From NCBI GenBank assembly GCA_944386695.1, contig CALXCB010000006.1, positions 1-44,465 of the forward strand: a stretch of 44,465 nt of DNA, read 5' to 3'. Made by a program: the position numbers and the translations under genes. Position 1 is the stretch's first letter. Each line of letters begins with the position of its first letter. The stretch comes from an uncultured Clostridia bacterium. GTDB taxonomy: Bacteria; Bacillota; Clostridia; TANB77; CAG-508. Under the pieces are notes generated by a model. The model was not told the DNA's origin. It saw nothing but the letters and a program-made list of their open reading frames with translations, and ran no database searches. Of this stretch, positions 25,554 to 36,456 are shown in pieces.

Positions 25554-26570
25554 ATGCTAGATGATAGAAAAAGAAAAGTTTTGCAGGCAATTGTAGAAGA
25601 ATACATAAATACAGCAGAGCCAGTAAGTTCAAATGCTTTAATAACGAAGTATGATTTACAGTGTAGTAGTGCAACAATAAGAAATGAAATGGCAGATTTA
25701 GAAAAAAAAGGACTACTTGATAAAATGCATACATCTAGTGGTAGAATACCTTCAGCAAAAGGATATAGGTACTATGTTGATGAACTTCTAAAAGACGACA
25801 ATATTAGCTTAGAAGAGGTCAAATATATAAGTGATAAATTAGAGACAAAAGTTAATGAAATAGAAGATTTAACTAAAATAACAGCAAATACAATTTCTGA
25901 AATAACACATTATACAACAGTCACAATTGGCCCAAAAGCGTCAGAGCAAATAATAACAGAAATAAAATTTGTATTATTAGGTTCAAGAATGTTATTGGCA
26001 GTAATTATGACAGATATTGGTATGGTAAAAGAAACAATTATAAAATTTGATGAAGATATAACTGAAAAGCAAGTAGAGACAATAAACTACATGTTCAATA
26101 ATAAATTAAAAAATAGACCAATTGGAACGATAGATAAACCATTAGAGGAATACTTATACCAAGAAATGGCAGATATGGTTAAAGTGATAAAACCAATTAT
26201 AGAACAAATTAAAAAAGTTTTATTTGAAGATGAAGAAATACAATTACAAGGTACAAGACGAGAATTAGATTTGCCAGAATTTAATAGTCTTCAAGTAGCT
26301 AAGAACTTTATGAATATATTAGATGAAAAAGAATTAATAGCAGATATGCTAAATTCTGGATTTGCAGAAGATATCAATGTTTATATCGGGGGTGAAGACG
26401 AAAACGAAGAACTCAAAGATTTTAGTATGGTTACCTTTAAACATAAAATTGGAAACAAAGATATGGGGACAATTGGAATTATAGGACCTAAGAGAATGGA
26501 TTATTCTAAGGTTATTTCAGTAATGAAATATATTAGTAAAAAACTAAATCAAGAAAAAGAAGATAAATAA
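25554..26570 (+). CDS. hrcA: Heat-inducible transcription repressor HrcA
   Basis: HrcA represses class I heat-shock genes by binding CIRCE operators, with GroEL aiding its folding. The 338-residue protein has the N-terminal winged helix (RKRKVLQAIVEEYINTAEPVSS, here given as key part EEYINTAEPVSS; then SSATIRNEMADLEKKGLL and SSGRIPSAKGYRYYVDEL), a central GAF-like domain and the C-terminal DMGTIGIIGPKRMDYSKVI. It is the regulator of the downstream grpE-dnaK-dnaJ genes but is separated from them by a terminator, and has no CIRCE of its own in view. It may be read from the metG unit. Confidence 0.97.
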   Translation: MLDDRKRKVLQAIVEEYINTAEPVSSNALITKYDLQCSSATIRNEMADLEKKGLLDKMHTSSGRIPSAKGYRYYVDELLKDDNISLEEVKYISDKLETKVNEIEDLTKITANTISEITHYTTVTIGPKASEQIITEIKFVLLGSRMLLAVIMTDIGMVKETIIKFDEDITEKQVETINYMFNNKLKNRPIGTIDKPLEEYLYQEMADMVKVIKPIIEQIKKVLFEDEEIQLQGTRRELDLPEFNSLQVAKNFMNILDEKELIADMLNSGFAEDINVYIGGEDENEELKDFSMVTFKHKIGNKDMGTIGIIGPKRMDYSKVISVMKYISKKLNQEKEDK

Positions 26571-26590
26571 AAGTGTTAGAATTAAATTAA

Positions 26591-26633
26591 TCTCCCATTA
26601 ACTAATTTATAACAGTTAATGGGAGAATTTTTT
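26591..26633 (+). terminator. Rho-independent terminator after hrcA
   Basis: A perfect 13-bp stem, TCTCCCATTAACT (26591-26603) with AGTTAATGGGAGA (26614-26626), is followed by a T-run at 26628-26633. Confidence 0.92.
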
Positions 26634-26667
26634 GGTAAATAAAAAATTATATTAAAATTAGGAAAAT

Positions 26668-26694
26668 TTAGCAAAAACCCTTGACAAGTGCTAA
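26668..26694. promoter_or_regulatory. CIRCE operator 1 (HrcA site)
   Basis: TTAGCAAAA-N9-AAGTGCTAA fits the CIRCE consensus TTAGCACTC-N9-GAGTGCTAA with changes in the inner bases of both arms. It overlaps the -35 element of the grpE promoter. Confidence 0.8.
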
Positions 26695-26709
26695 ATAAAA
26701 GTATATTAT
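26681..26709 (+). promoter_or_regulatory. SigA promoter of grpE-dnaK-dnaJ
   Basis: TTGACA (26681-26686) and TATTAT (26704-26709) are spaced 17 bp, between and overlapping two CIRCE operators. Confidence 0.85.
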
Positions 26710-26719
26710 ATATAATGAT

Positions 26720-26746
26720 TTAGCAAACTTATAAAAAGAGTGCTAA
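26720..26746. promoter_or_regulatory. CIRCE operator 2 (HrcA site)
   Basis: TTAGCAAAC-N9-GAGTGCTAA has a perfect right arm and a two-base change in the left arm. It sits just downstream of the start site. A further half-site GTGCTAA occurs at 26752-26758. Confidence 0.9.
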
Positions 26747-26781
26747 AATATGTGCTAAAAGAAAGGGAGGTAAATCTATAT

Positions 26782-27288
26782 ATGGCGGAAAAAGAAAAGG
26801 ATAGAGCAGAAGTTGAAGAAAAAAAAGAAAGCAATATTCAGCAAGAAAATGATAATCAACAAGAACTTCAAATAAAATATGATGAATTAGATGATAGATA
26901 CAAGAGAGTATTAGCAGAATTTGAAAATTTTAAGAAAAGAAGTCAAAAAGAAAGAGAAAGCTTATATAATTCTGTATTAGGGGATATAATAACAGAAATA
27001 CTTCCTGCACTAGATAATTTAGAAAATGCTGTAAAAGCAGAATGTAAAGATGAAAAATATAAGCAAGGTGTAGAGCTTGTACAAAAACAATTCAAGGAAT
27101 TTTTAAATAAACACAACGTACAAGAAATAGAAGCAATTGGTCAAATTTTTGATCCAAGTGTACATGAAGCAGTGAGTAGTACACAAGATGAAAATAAACA
27201 GAGCCAAGAGATAGTGCAAGAATATAGAAAAGGTTATAAATTAGGAAGTAAAATATTGAGACACTCAATGGTAGTTGTAAATCAATAA
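26782..27288 (+). CDS. grpE: Nucleotide exchange factor GrpE
   Basis: GrpE releases ADP from DnaK. The 168-residue protein has an acidic, low-complexity N-terminus, a long coiled-coil helix (residues 25-80, RYKRVLAEFENFKKRSQKER), and a C-terminal beta domain with IGQIFDPSVHEAVS and GYKLGSKILRHSMVVV. ATG 26782 follows GGGAGG; an in-frame ATG at 26740 lies within the CIRCE and has no ribosome site. The gene is first in the CIRCE-controlled chaperone operon. Confidence 0.96.
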   Translation: MAEKEKDRAEVEEKKESNIQQENDNQQELQIKYDELDDRYKRVLAEFENFKKRSQKERESLYNSVLGDIITEILPALDNLENAVKAECKDEKYKQGVELVQKQFKEFLNKHNVQEIEAIGQIFDPSVHEAVSSTQDENKQSQEIVQEYRKGYKLGSKILRHSMVVVNQ

Positions 27289-27298
27289 AAATATATAA

Positions 27299-29176
<1,878 letters not shown>

Positions 29177-29202
29177 GATCTAAAAGTAGTAAAAAAAGAG
29201 GA

Positions 29203-29250
29203 TTAAAATAATTTAGGGCGGGATAATAAATGTTCCGCCTCAAATTTTAG
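29203..29250 (+). other. Intercistronic hairpin between dnaK and dnaJ
   Basis: GGCGGGA (29217-29223) pairs with TTCCGCC (29233-29239), and A/T-rich flanks extend the stem imperfectly (TAAAAT upstream with ATTTTA downstream). No U-run follows, so it is more likely a stability or processing element than a terminator. Confidence 0.5.
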
Positions 29251-29278
29251 TAAACACCTTAAGAAAGGAAAAAAAGTG

Positions 29279-30439
29279 ATGGCAGAGAAAAAAGATTATT
29301 ATGAAATATTAGGTGTAAGCAAATCGGCAACAGATGATGAATTAAAAAAAGCGTATAGGAAAATGGCCAAAAAATATCACCCAGATGCAAATCCAAATAA
29401 TAAAGCAGAGGCCGAGAAAAAATTTAAAGAAGTAAATGAAGCTTATGAAGTATTGTCAAATCCACAAAAAAGGAAAATGTATGATCAATTTGGAACAGCA
29501 GATCCTAGTGGAGCTGGCTTTGGAGGAGGTCCATTTGGGGGTGGAAATGGATATTATTCATATACAACTTCAGATTTTGGTGATTTTGGAGATTTAGGAG
29601 ATATCTTTTCTTCATTTTTTGGAGGGGGATTTGGAGGCCAAAGAGCAAATCAAAGAAGAAATAATGGGCCAAGAAAAGGTGATGATTTAAATCTAAATGT
29701 TGAAATCACATTTGCTGACTCATTTTTAGGAGTAGAAAAAGAAATGACTGTTACAAGACAAGAAACTTGTACAGTATGTAATGGAACAGGAGCCAAAAAG
29801 GGAACTAATCCAATAAAATGTCCTACATGTAATGGAACAGGGCAAGTAACAAGTTTTCAAAATACAATATTAGGTAGAGTTCAAACTACAAGGACATGTA
29901 ATGAATGTAGAGGTACAGGAGAAATAATAAAAGAACCTTGTGAAAATTGTCATGGAAAAGGAACTGTAAGAAAGACTCCTAAAGTAAAAGTGAAAATTCC
30001 AGCTGGTATAAATGATAACCAAACAGTAGTATTAAGAGGTCAAGGAAATCCAGGAACAAAAGGTGGACCGGCAGGAGATTTGTTTATAACAGTAAGAGTT
30101 AAAAAAAGTAATATTTATAGAAGAGAAGGAAATAATGTGTATTGTGATATACCAGTTACAATAACACAAGCAGCATTAGGTGCAGAGCTAGAAATTCCTA
30201 TGGTTGATGGAAGCAAAGAAAAATATAGAATTCCAGAAGGAACTCAAACAGGAACACAATTTATAATACGTTCTAGAGGTTTTAAAAGTTTAAATTCAAC
30301 TGCACAAGGAAATTTTATATTCAAAACCGTAGTACAAACTCCAAAGAGATTAACAAAAGAGCAAAGAGAATTACTTGTTGCACTTGCAAAAACAATGAAT
30401 GAACAACCTCCTGTTAAGAAGAAGGGGTTATTTGGATAA
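29279..30439 (+). CDS. dnaJ: Chaperone DnaJ (Hsp40)
   Basis: DnaJ delivers substrates to DnaK and stimulates its ATPase. The 386-residue protein has a J domain with the HPD motif near residue 34, a Gly/Phe-rich linker ([10 protein letters not shown] and FGGGFGGQ), four CxxCxGxG zinc repeats ([32 protein letters not shown]) between 145 and 215, and the C-terminal peptide-binding domain. ATG 29279 is preferred to the GTG immediately before it because its spacing to AAAGGA is better. Confidence 0.98.
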   Translation: MAEKKDYYEILGVSKSATDDELKKAYRKMAKKYHPDANPNNKAEAEKKFKEVNEAYEVLSNPQKRKMYDQFGTADPSGAGFGGGPFGGGNGYYSYTTSDFGDFGDLGDIFSSFFGGGFGGQRANQRRNNGPRKGDDLNLNVEITFADSFLGVEKEMTVTRQETCTVCNGTGAKKGTNPIKCPTCNGTGQVTSFQNTILGRVQTTRTCNECRGTGEIIKEPCENCHGKGTVRKTPKVKVKIPAGINDNQTVVLRGQGNPGTKGGPAGDLFITVRVKKSNIYRREGNNVYCDIPVTITQAALGAELEIPMVDGSKEKYRIPEGTQTGTQFIIRSRGFKSLNSTAQGNFIFKTVVQTPKRLTKEQRELLVALAKTMNEQPPVKKKGLFG

Positions 30440-30450
30440 GGAGTATATAT

Positions 30451-32382
30451 ATGGCTGAAAAATTTTTAGAAGGAATATATAGAAGAAATTCAAAAGGTTT
30501 TGGATTTGTGAAAATAGAGGATCAAGAAGATGAAATATATATATCAAAACGAAATTCTTTAAATGCTTTAAATGGAGATACTGTATTAATTAAAATTATA
30601 GATCAAGGCAGTAAAGATAAAAGTGCAGAAGGAAAGGTAATAAAAATAAAAAAACATAATAAAACAACATTAGTTGGAACTTTTCAATATAATAAGAATT
30701 TTGGATTTGTAGTTCCAGACGATAATTCATTTGGTACAGATATATTCATACCAAAAGCAAATATGGGAAGAGCAAGAAATAATCATAAAGTATTAGTAGA
30801 AATTACAAAATTTGCAGAAGGAAAAAAACATGCAGAAGGTAAAATTTTAGAAATTTTAGGAAAACCAAATGAAGCTGGTATAGATATGTTATCTTTAATA
30901 AAAGAATATGATTTACCTTCAAAGTTTCCAGAATTTGTTGTAAATGAAGCAAAAAGTAAAGGTGACAAAGTTAAACAAAGTGAATTAAAAGGAAGAGTGG
31001 ATCTAAGGGATCGAGAAATTTTTACTATAGATGGAGATGATGCAAAAGACTTAGATGACGCAGTAAGAGTAGAAAAATTAGCTGATGGTAATTTTATATT
31101 AGATGTTCACATAGCAGATGTAAGTTACTATGTAGGACAAGATTCTTTATTAGATAAAGAAGCGTTTGTAAGAGGTACAAGCATATATATGCTTGGTAGA
31201 GTTATACCAATGTTACCAAGAGAACTTTCAAACGGAATTTGTAGTTTGAATGCAAACCAAGATAGATTAACTTTAAGTTGTTCAATGAAAATAAATCCAG
31301 AAGGAGAGGTAATTGACTCAGAAATTTATAAAGCAGTTATTAGGGTAACAGAAAGAATGAGTTATGAAGTGGTACAAAAAATACTGGATAGAACAGATAA
31401 AGATATATTGAAAAAATATGAAAAATATATTGATAATTTTGATAGGATGAAAGAATTAGCATTAATATTAAAGAAAAAAAGAATTGACAAAGGATACTTG
31501 AATTTAGATATACCAGAAAGTAAAATAGAATTAAATGAAGAAGGAATAGCTGTTGATGTTCATAAATATGAAACATATTTTTCAAATGAAATAATAGAAC
31601 AATTTATGTTGACTGCAAATGAAACTGTAGCAGAAAAATTCTATTGGTTAGATGCACCATTTATATATAGAATTCATGAAGAGCCAGATATAGAAAAAAT
31701 CAAAGAAGCAAATAAATTTTTATACAATATGAATTTAAAAATAAAAGCAAATAAGGATAAAATTCATTCTAAAGCATTTGCTAGTGTATTAGATGAAGTT
31801 AGAGGAAAAAAAGAGGAAAGAGTAGTATCAAACTTACTACTTAGAACATTAAAATTAGCAAAATACAGTGAAGAAAATATAGGTCATTTTGGAATAGGAG
31901 GAAAATACTATTGTCATTTTACGTCACCAATTAGAAGATATCCAGATTTATTTATTCATAGAATAATATCTAAATATTTAGAAACAAATTATAATGTATC
32001 AGATGAGTTTAAAGCAAAATATAATACTTTAGCAAAACAAGCAGCCTTTAATTCATCTGAAAGAGAAAAAGTAGCAACTAAAGCGGAAAGAGAAGCAGAA
32101 AAAATTAAAAAAGCAGAATATATGGAATCTCATGTTGGAGAAGAGTATGAGGGAGTAATATCGAGTATTACATCATTTGGAATGTTTGTTGAACTTGAAA
32201 ATACAGTTGAAGGGTTTGTGAGTTTTAGAGATTTAGGAAATGAATATTATATATATAATGAAGAGAAAAAATGCTTAATTGGAGAAAATACAAAAACAAC
32301 ATTCAATATTGGAGATATTGTAAAAATAAAAGTAAAAGATGCAAATAAAATGCTTAGACAAATTGATTTTGAACTTATTTGA
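30451..32382 (+). CDS. rnr: Ribonuclease R
   Basis: RNase R is a processive 3'-5' exoribonuclease that can degrade structured RNA. The 643-residue protein has two N-terminal cold-shock OB domains (GFGFVKIEDQEDEIYI near 17 and NFGFVVPDD near 85), the RNB catalytic domain with metal-binding aspartates in IDGDDAKDLDDAV near 192, and a C-terminal S1 domain (EGVISSITSFGMFVELENTVEGFV). It follows dnaJ by 11 bases, so it may be heat-shock co-regulated. It is somewhat shorter than E. coli RNase R (813) and lacks the long basic tail. Confidence 0.95.
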   Translation: MAEKFLEGIYRRNSKGFGFVKIEDQEDEIYISKRNSLNALNGDTVLIKIIDQGSKDKSAEGKVIKIKKHNKTTLVGTFQYNKNFGFVVPDDNSFGTDIFIPKANMGRARNNHKVLVEITKFAEGKKHAEGKILEILGKPNEAGIDMLSLIKEYDLPSKFPEFVVNEAKSKGDKVKQSELKGRVDLRDREIFTIDGDDAKDLDDAVRVEKLADGNFILDVHIADVSYYVGQDSLLDKEAFVRGTSIYMLGRVIPMLPRELSNGICSLNANQDRLTLSCSMKINPEGEVIDSEIYKAVIRVTERMSYEVVQKILDRTDKDILKKYEKYIDNFDRMKELALILKKKRIDKGYLNLDIPESKIELNEEGIAVDVHKYETYFSNEIIEQFMLTANETVAEKFYWLDAPFIYRIHEEPDIEKIKEANKFLYNMNLKIKANKDKIHSKAFASVLDEVRGKKEERVVSNLLLRTLKLAKYSEENIGHFGIGGKYYCHFTSPIRRYPDLFIHRIISKYLETNYNVSDEFKAKYNTLAKQAAFNSSEREKVATKAEREAEKIKKAEYMESHVGEEYEGVISSITSFGMFVELENTVEGFVSFRDLGNEYYIYNEEKKCLIGENTKTTFNIGDIVKIKVKDANKMLRQIDFELI

Positions 32383-32401
32383 AAAAAATCCCAAAAAACT
32401 A

Positions 32402-32430
32402 TTGACATAAAGCCAAAAAGATTATATACT
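32402..32430 (+). promoter_or_regulatory. SigA promoter of the S10-spc ribosomal operon
   Basis: TTGACA (32402-32407) and TATACT (32425-32430) are spaced 17 bp. The predicted start is near 32437. Confidence 0.85.
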
Positions 32431-32436
32431 ATTACA

Positions 32437-32664
32437 GTATGAAATTTAGCGTTGAAGTCAAATGTGGCTACATCTTTATAGATGGAGGGAACTTTGATGG
32501 AGTATGTCATGGCTTAGACCAGGCGGTAAGAGAAATAAAGCACTTATCCCCAAAATTTTCATGCAATTTTGGGATTTTATATTGGGTAATAACAAAACAC
32601 CAGGGTGCATTATAACTTGCCAAGCTAAAAAATACACAAAAAAATTTAAGGAGGGAAATTTAGA
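32437..32664 (+). promoter_or_regulatory. S10 operon leader RNA with attenuator
   Basis: The leader is about 228 bases and richer in G/C than nearby genes. GTCAAA (32457-32462) and TTTGAT (32493-32498) pair around a hairpin CATCT/AGATG (32471-32475, 32480-32484). Farther on, CCCAAAATT (32549-32557) and AATTTTGGG (32565-32573) form a 9-bp stem followed by ATTTTAT, a probable intrinsic attenuator. By analogy with other S10 leaders, ribosomal protein feedback is likely, but the ligand is not shown by the sequence. Confidence 0.65.
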
Positions 32665-32988
32665 ATGGCAAATCAAGTTGTTACTAGTGAAAAAATTAGA
32701 ATAAGGGTAAAAGCTTATGAATCTCAAATTTTAGATCAGTCTGCTGCAAAGATAGTAGAAACTGCTAAAAAAACAGGAGCAAAAGTATCAGGCCCTATTC
32801 CACTACCAACAAAAAAAGAAGTTATAACAGTTATACGGCCTCCAAACAAACATAAAGATTCAAGAGAACAGTTTGAAATGAGAACACACAAAAGAGTTAT
32901 AGACATTCTTTATCCAACACAAAAAACAGTTGATTCATTAATGAAATTAGAATTACCAGCTGGTGTTGATATAGAAATTAAGCTATAA
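32665..32988 (+). CDS. rpsJ: 30S ribosomal protein S10
   Basis: S10 (uS10) is part of the 30S head and, as NusE, of transcription antitermination. The 107-residue protein has [17 protein letters not shown] at the start and the conserved GPIPLPTKK and RTHKRVIDI segments. It is the first gene of the operon, behind AAGGAGGGAAA. It matches the usual family length of about 102-105. Confidence 0.98.
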   Translation: MANQVVTSEKIRIRVKAYESQILDQSAAKIVETAKKTGAKVSGPIPLPTKKEVITVIRPPNKHKDSREQFEMRTHKRVIDILYPTQKTVDSLMKLELPAGVDIEIKL

Positions 32989-33075
32989 ATAAAGTAATTA
33001 GAGTCGATTGGCTCATAAAAAACAAAATAAAAACCAATGCTGGCAAAAATGTCAGCCAATAGGAGGAATGAAAAA

Positions 33076-33711
33076 ATGAAAAAAGGATTAATTGGAAAAA
33101 AATTAGGAATGACACAAATATTTGATGAGAAAGGATTAGTTATTCCAGTAACAGTTATAGAAGCTGGTCCATGTGTAGTTGCACAAGTAAAAACATCTGA
33201 GACAGATGGATATAATGCAATTCAATTAGGATTTGGTGAAGTAAAAGCAAAACATATAAACAAACCAGAAATGGGACATTTTGCAAAATCTAAATTAGAA
33301 CCAAAAAAACACTTAAGAGAATTTAGATTAGATGATATATCTTCTTATAAAGTAGGAGATGAAGTGAAAGCAGATATCTTTACTGCTGGTGAAAAAGTAG
33401 ATATACAAGGAACATCTAAAGGAAAAGGATTCCAAGGTGTTATAAAAAGACATGGTCAATCAAGAGGACCTATGGGACATGGATCAATGTATCATAGAAG
33501 ACCTGGATCAATGGGAGCAACATCTACACCAGGTAGAGTATTTAAAGGAAAAAAATTACCAGGACATATGGGACACGTTACAGTTACTATTCAAAATTTA
33601 GATGTAGTTGCTGTAGATATGGATAAAAATGTAATCCTAGTAAAAGGAAGTGTACCAGGAGCAAAAGGTGCAATATTAAAAATAAAATCAGCTGTTAAGG
33701 CTATAGATTAA
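33076..33711 (+). CDS. rplC: 50S ribosomal protein L3
   Basis: L3 (uL3) helps nucleate 50S assembly near the peptidyl-transferase centre. The 211-residue protein starts [16 protein letters not shown] and has the RNA-binding loop with [12 protein letters not shown] and [23 protein letters not shown], of which [13 protein letters not shown] is diagnostic. ATG 33076 follows AGGAGG; an in-frame ATG at 33037 has no ribosome site. The 87-base gap after rpsJ includes a small GCTGGCA/TGTCAGC hairpin. Confidence 0.98.
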   Translation: MKKGLIGKKLGMTQIFDEKGLVIPVTVIEAGPCVVAQVKTSETDGYNAIQLGFGEVKAKHINKPEMGHFAKSKLEPKKHLREFRLDDISSYKVGDEVKADIFTAGEKVDIQGTSKGKGFQGVIKRHGQSRGPMGHGSMYHRRPGSMGATSTPGRVFKGKKLPGHMGHVTVTIQNLDVVAVDMDKNVILVKGSVPGAKGAILKIKSAVKAID

Positions 33712-33731
33712 GAAAGGAGGATTTGAAAATA

Positions 33732-34355
33732 ATGCCAAAAGTAGACGTATATGATATAAATGGTAAAAAGGTTAGTGATATTGAGCTAAATGAGAAAGTA
33801 TTCGGTATCGAACCAAATGAAACTGTAGTTCATGAAGTATTAGTAAATTATTTAGCTAATCAAAGACAAGGAACTCAAAGTACAAAAACAAGAGCAGAAG
33901 TTCGTGGTGGTGGAAGAAAACCATGGAGACAAAAAGGAACAGGACGTGCAAGACAAGGAAGTATCCGTGCACCACAATGGATTAAAGGTGGTATAGCATT
34001 AGGACCAAAACCACGTTCATATAGATATTCTGTAAATAAAAAAGTAAAAAGATTAGCAATAAGATCAATCTTAAGTTCTAAAGTATTAGAAAATCAATTA
34101 ACAGTAGTTGATAAATTAGATTTAGCAGAAATAAAAACTAAATCTATGGTTAAAGCATTTGATAGTTTAAAATTAGAAGGAAAAACATTAGTTGTATTAC
34201 CTGAAAAGAATTTAAATGTTCAAGCATCAACAAGAAATATTGAAGGTGCAAAAGCAATTTTAGTAAATACAATAAATGTATATGATTTATTAAGATATAC
34301 TAACTTAGTTTTAACACTTGATACTGTTAAAAAATTAGAGGAGGTGTATGCTTAA
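33732..34355 (+). CDS. rplD: 50S ribosomal protein L4
   Basis: L4 (uL4) lines the exit tunnel and in some bacteria represses the S10 operon. The 207-residue protein has an N-terminal MPKVDVYDINGKK and the tunnel loop TRAEVRGGGRKPWRQKGTGRARQGS, of which GGGRKPWRQKGTGRARQG is diagnostic. ATG 33732 aligns with known L4 starts; the TTG at 33723 is too close to AAAGGAGG. Confidence 0.98.
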   Translation: MPKVDVYDINGKKVSDIELNEKVFGIEPNETVVHEVLVNYLANQRQGTQSTKTRAEVRGGGRKPWRQKGTGRARQGSIRAPQWIKGGIALGPKPRSYRYSVNKKVKRLAIRSILSSKVLENQLTVVDKLDLAEIKTKSMVKAFDSLKLEGKTLVVLPEKNLNVQASTRNIEGAKAILVNTINVYDLLRYTNLVLTLDTVKKLEEVYA

Positions 34356-34357
34356 TC

Positions 34358-34705
34358 ATGATAGCAGAAGAAATAATATTAGCCCCAATCGTTACTGAAA
34401 AAAGTAACAATTGTATCCAAGAAGGAAAATACACTTTTAAAGTAAATAAAAAAGCAACAAAAGTTGAGATTAGTAAAGCTGTAGAAAAACTTTTTGGTGT
34501 TAAAGTATTAAAAGTAAATACTATGAATGTTAGTGGGAAAAAGAAAAGAGTAGGATATCATCAAGGAAGAACATCAGATTGGAAAAAAGCAATCGTTACA
34601 ATAGATATGGATCCTAAAACAAAAACATATTTAACTAAAGGTGGAAAAGAAGTTAAAGGAACAAAGAAATTTAATGATTCAATAGAAGAATTTACAGGTG
34701 TATAA
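34358..34705 (+). CDS. rplW: 50S ribosomal protein L23
   Basis: L23 (uL23) sits at the tunnel exit and is a docking point for trigger factor and SRP. The 115-residue protein has ILAPIVTEKS near the start and the loop GKKKRVGYHQGRTSDWKKAIVTI, in which RVG...G.TSDWKKA is conserved. It is slightly long at the C-terminus (families are usually 95-100). It starts two bases after rplD. Confidence 0.97.
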   Translation: MIAEEIILAPIVTEKSNNCIQEGKYTFKVNKKATKVEISKAVEKLFGVKVLKVNTMNVSGKKKRVGYHQGRTSDWKKAIVTIDMDPKTKTYLTKGGKEVKGTKKFNDSIEEFTGV

Positions 34706-34707
34706 TT

Positions 34708-34887
34708 ATGAGTGAGAGTATATCAAGAAGTAGCATTTTTAGAAGTAAAATGAAAAATGAGTATGAACAATTAAAGGCAAATGATGAGATAAAAGAACAT
34801 AGATTACCACCATATAGAAAAAGATTAGGAAAGCTTGAAAAGAATGACAATAAGAATACAGGTATCGGGAGAGAACCCGGAGAATAA
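34708..34887 (+). CDS. Possible small charged protein between rplW and rplB
   Basis: A 59-codon open frame starts at ATG 34708, two bases after rplW, with a weak GGTG upstream. Its product (starting MSESISRSSIFRSK, ending GIGREPGE) is very polar and basic-acidic mixed, with LPPYRKRLGKLEKN in the middle. Codon use is A/T-rich and coding-like. It resembles no ribosomal protein I know, and rplW-rplB is normally gapless. The end of the frame overlaps a CGGG/CCCG hairpin (34866-34879), and an AACGGA/TCCGTT hairpin (34900-34922) follows, so the segment could alternatively be structured RNA. Confidence 0.45.
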   Translation: MSESISRSSIFRSKMKNEYEQLKANDEIKEHRLPPYRKRLGKLEKNDNKNTGIGREPGE

Positions 34888-34950
34888 ATTTTATCTGCAA
34901 ACGGAGCAGGAAAAAATCCGTTAATAAAATAAAAAAGGAGAGAATTTAAA

Positions 34951-35778
34951 ATGGCAACAAAAAGATTTAAACCATATACACCATCTAGAAGAAATATGAC
35001 AGTACTAGATTATAATGAAATCACAAAGAAAACTCCTGAAAAATCATTATTAACAGTAAAGAAAAAACATTCAGGAAGAAACTCATATGGTAGAATAACA
35101 GTACGTCATCAAGGTGGAGGAAATAGACAAAAATATAGAATAATAGATTTTAAACGTAAAAAAGATGATATGGTAGCAGAAGTTATAGGAATAGAATACG
35201 ATCCAAATCGTAGTGCCAATATAGCTTTAATAAAATATGAAGATGGAGAAAAAGCTTATATTTTAGCACCTCAAGGATTAACAGATGGAGATAAAGTAAT
35301 ATCTGGTAAAGCAGTAGATATAAGACCAGGAAATTGTACAGAAATAAATTCTATTCCAGTTGGTACTCTAATCCATAATATAGAATTAAATCCAGGACAA
35401 GGAGGAAAATTAGTAAAAGCTGCAGGACAAAGTGCACAATTAATGGCTAAAGAAGGAAAATATGCTCATGTAAGATTACCTTCTGGAGAAATGAGACTTA
35501 TTTTATCTAATTGTAGAGCTACTATAGGAGTAGTAGGAAATGCAGATCATGGAAATGTAAAATTAGGTAAAGCAGGAAGAAAAAGACATATGGGAATTAG
35601 ACCTACAGTTAGAGGTTCTGCAATGAACCCATGCGATCACCCACATGGTGGTGGAGAAGGAAAGGCTCCAATAGGACACGCTGGACCATTAACACCTTGG
35701 GGTAAACCAGCTCTTGGATATAAAACAAGAAATAAAAAGAAACAATCAAATAAATTTATAGTTAAGAGGAGGAAATAA
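34951..35778 (+). CDS. rplB: 50S ribosomal protein L2
   Basis: L2 (uL2) is essential for subunit association and peptidyl transfer. The 275-residue protein has the expected [14 protein letters not shown] start, [16 protein letters not shown], and the conserved C-terminal [18 protein letters not shown] and [10 protein letters not shown]. Its start follows AAAGGAGAG. Length is typical. Confidence 0.99.
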   Translation: MATKRFKPYTPSRRNMTVLDYNEITKKTPEKSLLTVKKKHSGRNSYGRITVRHQGGGNRQKYRIIDFKRKKDDMVAEVIGIEYDPNRSANIALIKYEDGEKAYILAPQGLTDGDKVISGKAVDIRPGNCTEINSIPVGTLIHNIELNPGQGGKLVKAAGQSAQLMAKEGKYAHVRLPSGEMRLILSNCRATIGVVGNADHGNVKLGKAGRKRHMGIRPTVRGSAMNPCDHPHGGGEGKAPIGHAGPLTPWGKPALGYKTRNKKKQSNKFIVKRRK

Positions 35779-35783
35779 AGCTT

Positions 35784-36059
35784 ATGTCAAGATCAAGTAA
35801 AAAAGTACCTTTCGTAGCTCCAGAATTAATGAAAAGAATTGAAGCTATGAATGCAGAAAACAAAAAAGAAGTTATAAAGACATGGTCTAGAGCTTCTACA
35901 ATTTATCCACAAATGGTTGGTCATACTATAGCTGTTCATGATGGAAGAAAACATGTTCCTGTCTATATAACAGAAGAAATGATTGGTCATAAATTAGGTG
36001 AATTTGCTCCTACAAGAACATTTAAAGGTCATGCAGGAGAAAAAACAACTAAAAAATAA
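35784..36059 (+). CDS. rpsS: 30S ribosomal protein S19
   Basis: S19 (uS19) contacts the A site finger in the 30S head. The 91-residue protein shows [29 protein letters not shown] (key part [15 protein letters not shown]) and [12 protein letters not shown]. It begins five bases after rplB with AAGAGGAGG overlapping the rplB end. Confidence 0.99.
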   Translation: MSRSSKKVPFVAPELMKRIEAMNAENKKEVIKTWSRASTIYPQMVGHTIAVHDGRKHVPVYITEEMIGHKLGEFAPTRTFKGHAGEKTTKK

Positions 36060-36098
36060 AAATAAACCTACTATATAAAAGAGAGGAGAATAAAGATA

Positions 36099-36452
36099 AT
36101 GGAAGAAATAAAGACAGCTCAAGCAACTCTTAAATACGCAAGAATATCTCCAAGAAAAGTGAAGATAGTTGCAGATTTAATAAGAGGAAAAGACGTTAAA
36201 GAAGCATTAGCAATTGTTAAATTTACTCCAAAAGCTTCGTCAGATATATTAGAAAAGCTTTTAAAGTCAGCAATTAGCAATGCTGAAAATAACCATGATA
36301 TGAGAATGGAAAATTTATATATTTCTGAAATCTATGCAAATCAAGGTCCAACTTTAAAAAGAGTTAGACCTGCTGCAAAGGGTTCAGCAGTAAGAATTAG
36401 AAAGAGAACAAGTCATATAACAATTGTTCTTAAAGAAAAGGAGGCTAAATAG
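36099..36452 (+). CDS. rplV: 50S ribosomal protein L22
   Basis: L22 (uL22) contributes a beta hairpin to the exit tunnel, where macrolide-resistance changes occur. The 117-residue protein has the [18 protein letters not shown] start and the hairpin tip [25 protein letters not shown], of which [10 protein letters not shown] is diagnostic. It follows rpsS by 39 bases behind GAGAGGAG. Confidence 0.98.
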   Translation: MEEIKTAQATLKYARISPRKVKIVADLIRGKDVKEALAIVKFTPKASSDILEKLLKSAISNAENNHDMRMENLYISEIYANQGPTLKRVRPAAKGSAVRIRKRTSHITIVLKEKEAK

Positions 36453-36456
36453 ATCT

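Noticed and set aside
32439..32618. 59-codon frame in the S10 leader beginning at the predicted transcription start
   Set aside because: It has no ribosome site, its codon use is unlike the neighbours, and it overlaps the attenuator; the leader RNA explains it better.
32504..32704. 66-codon frame running from the S10 leader into rpsJ
   Set aside because: It overlaps rpsJ in another frame and has no ribosome site.
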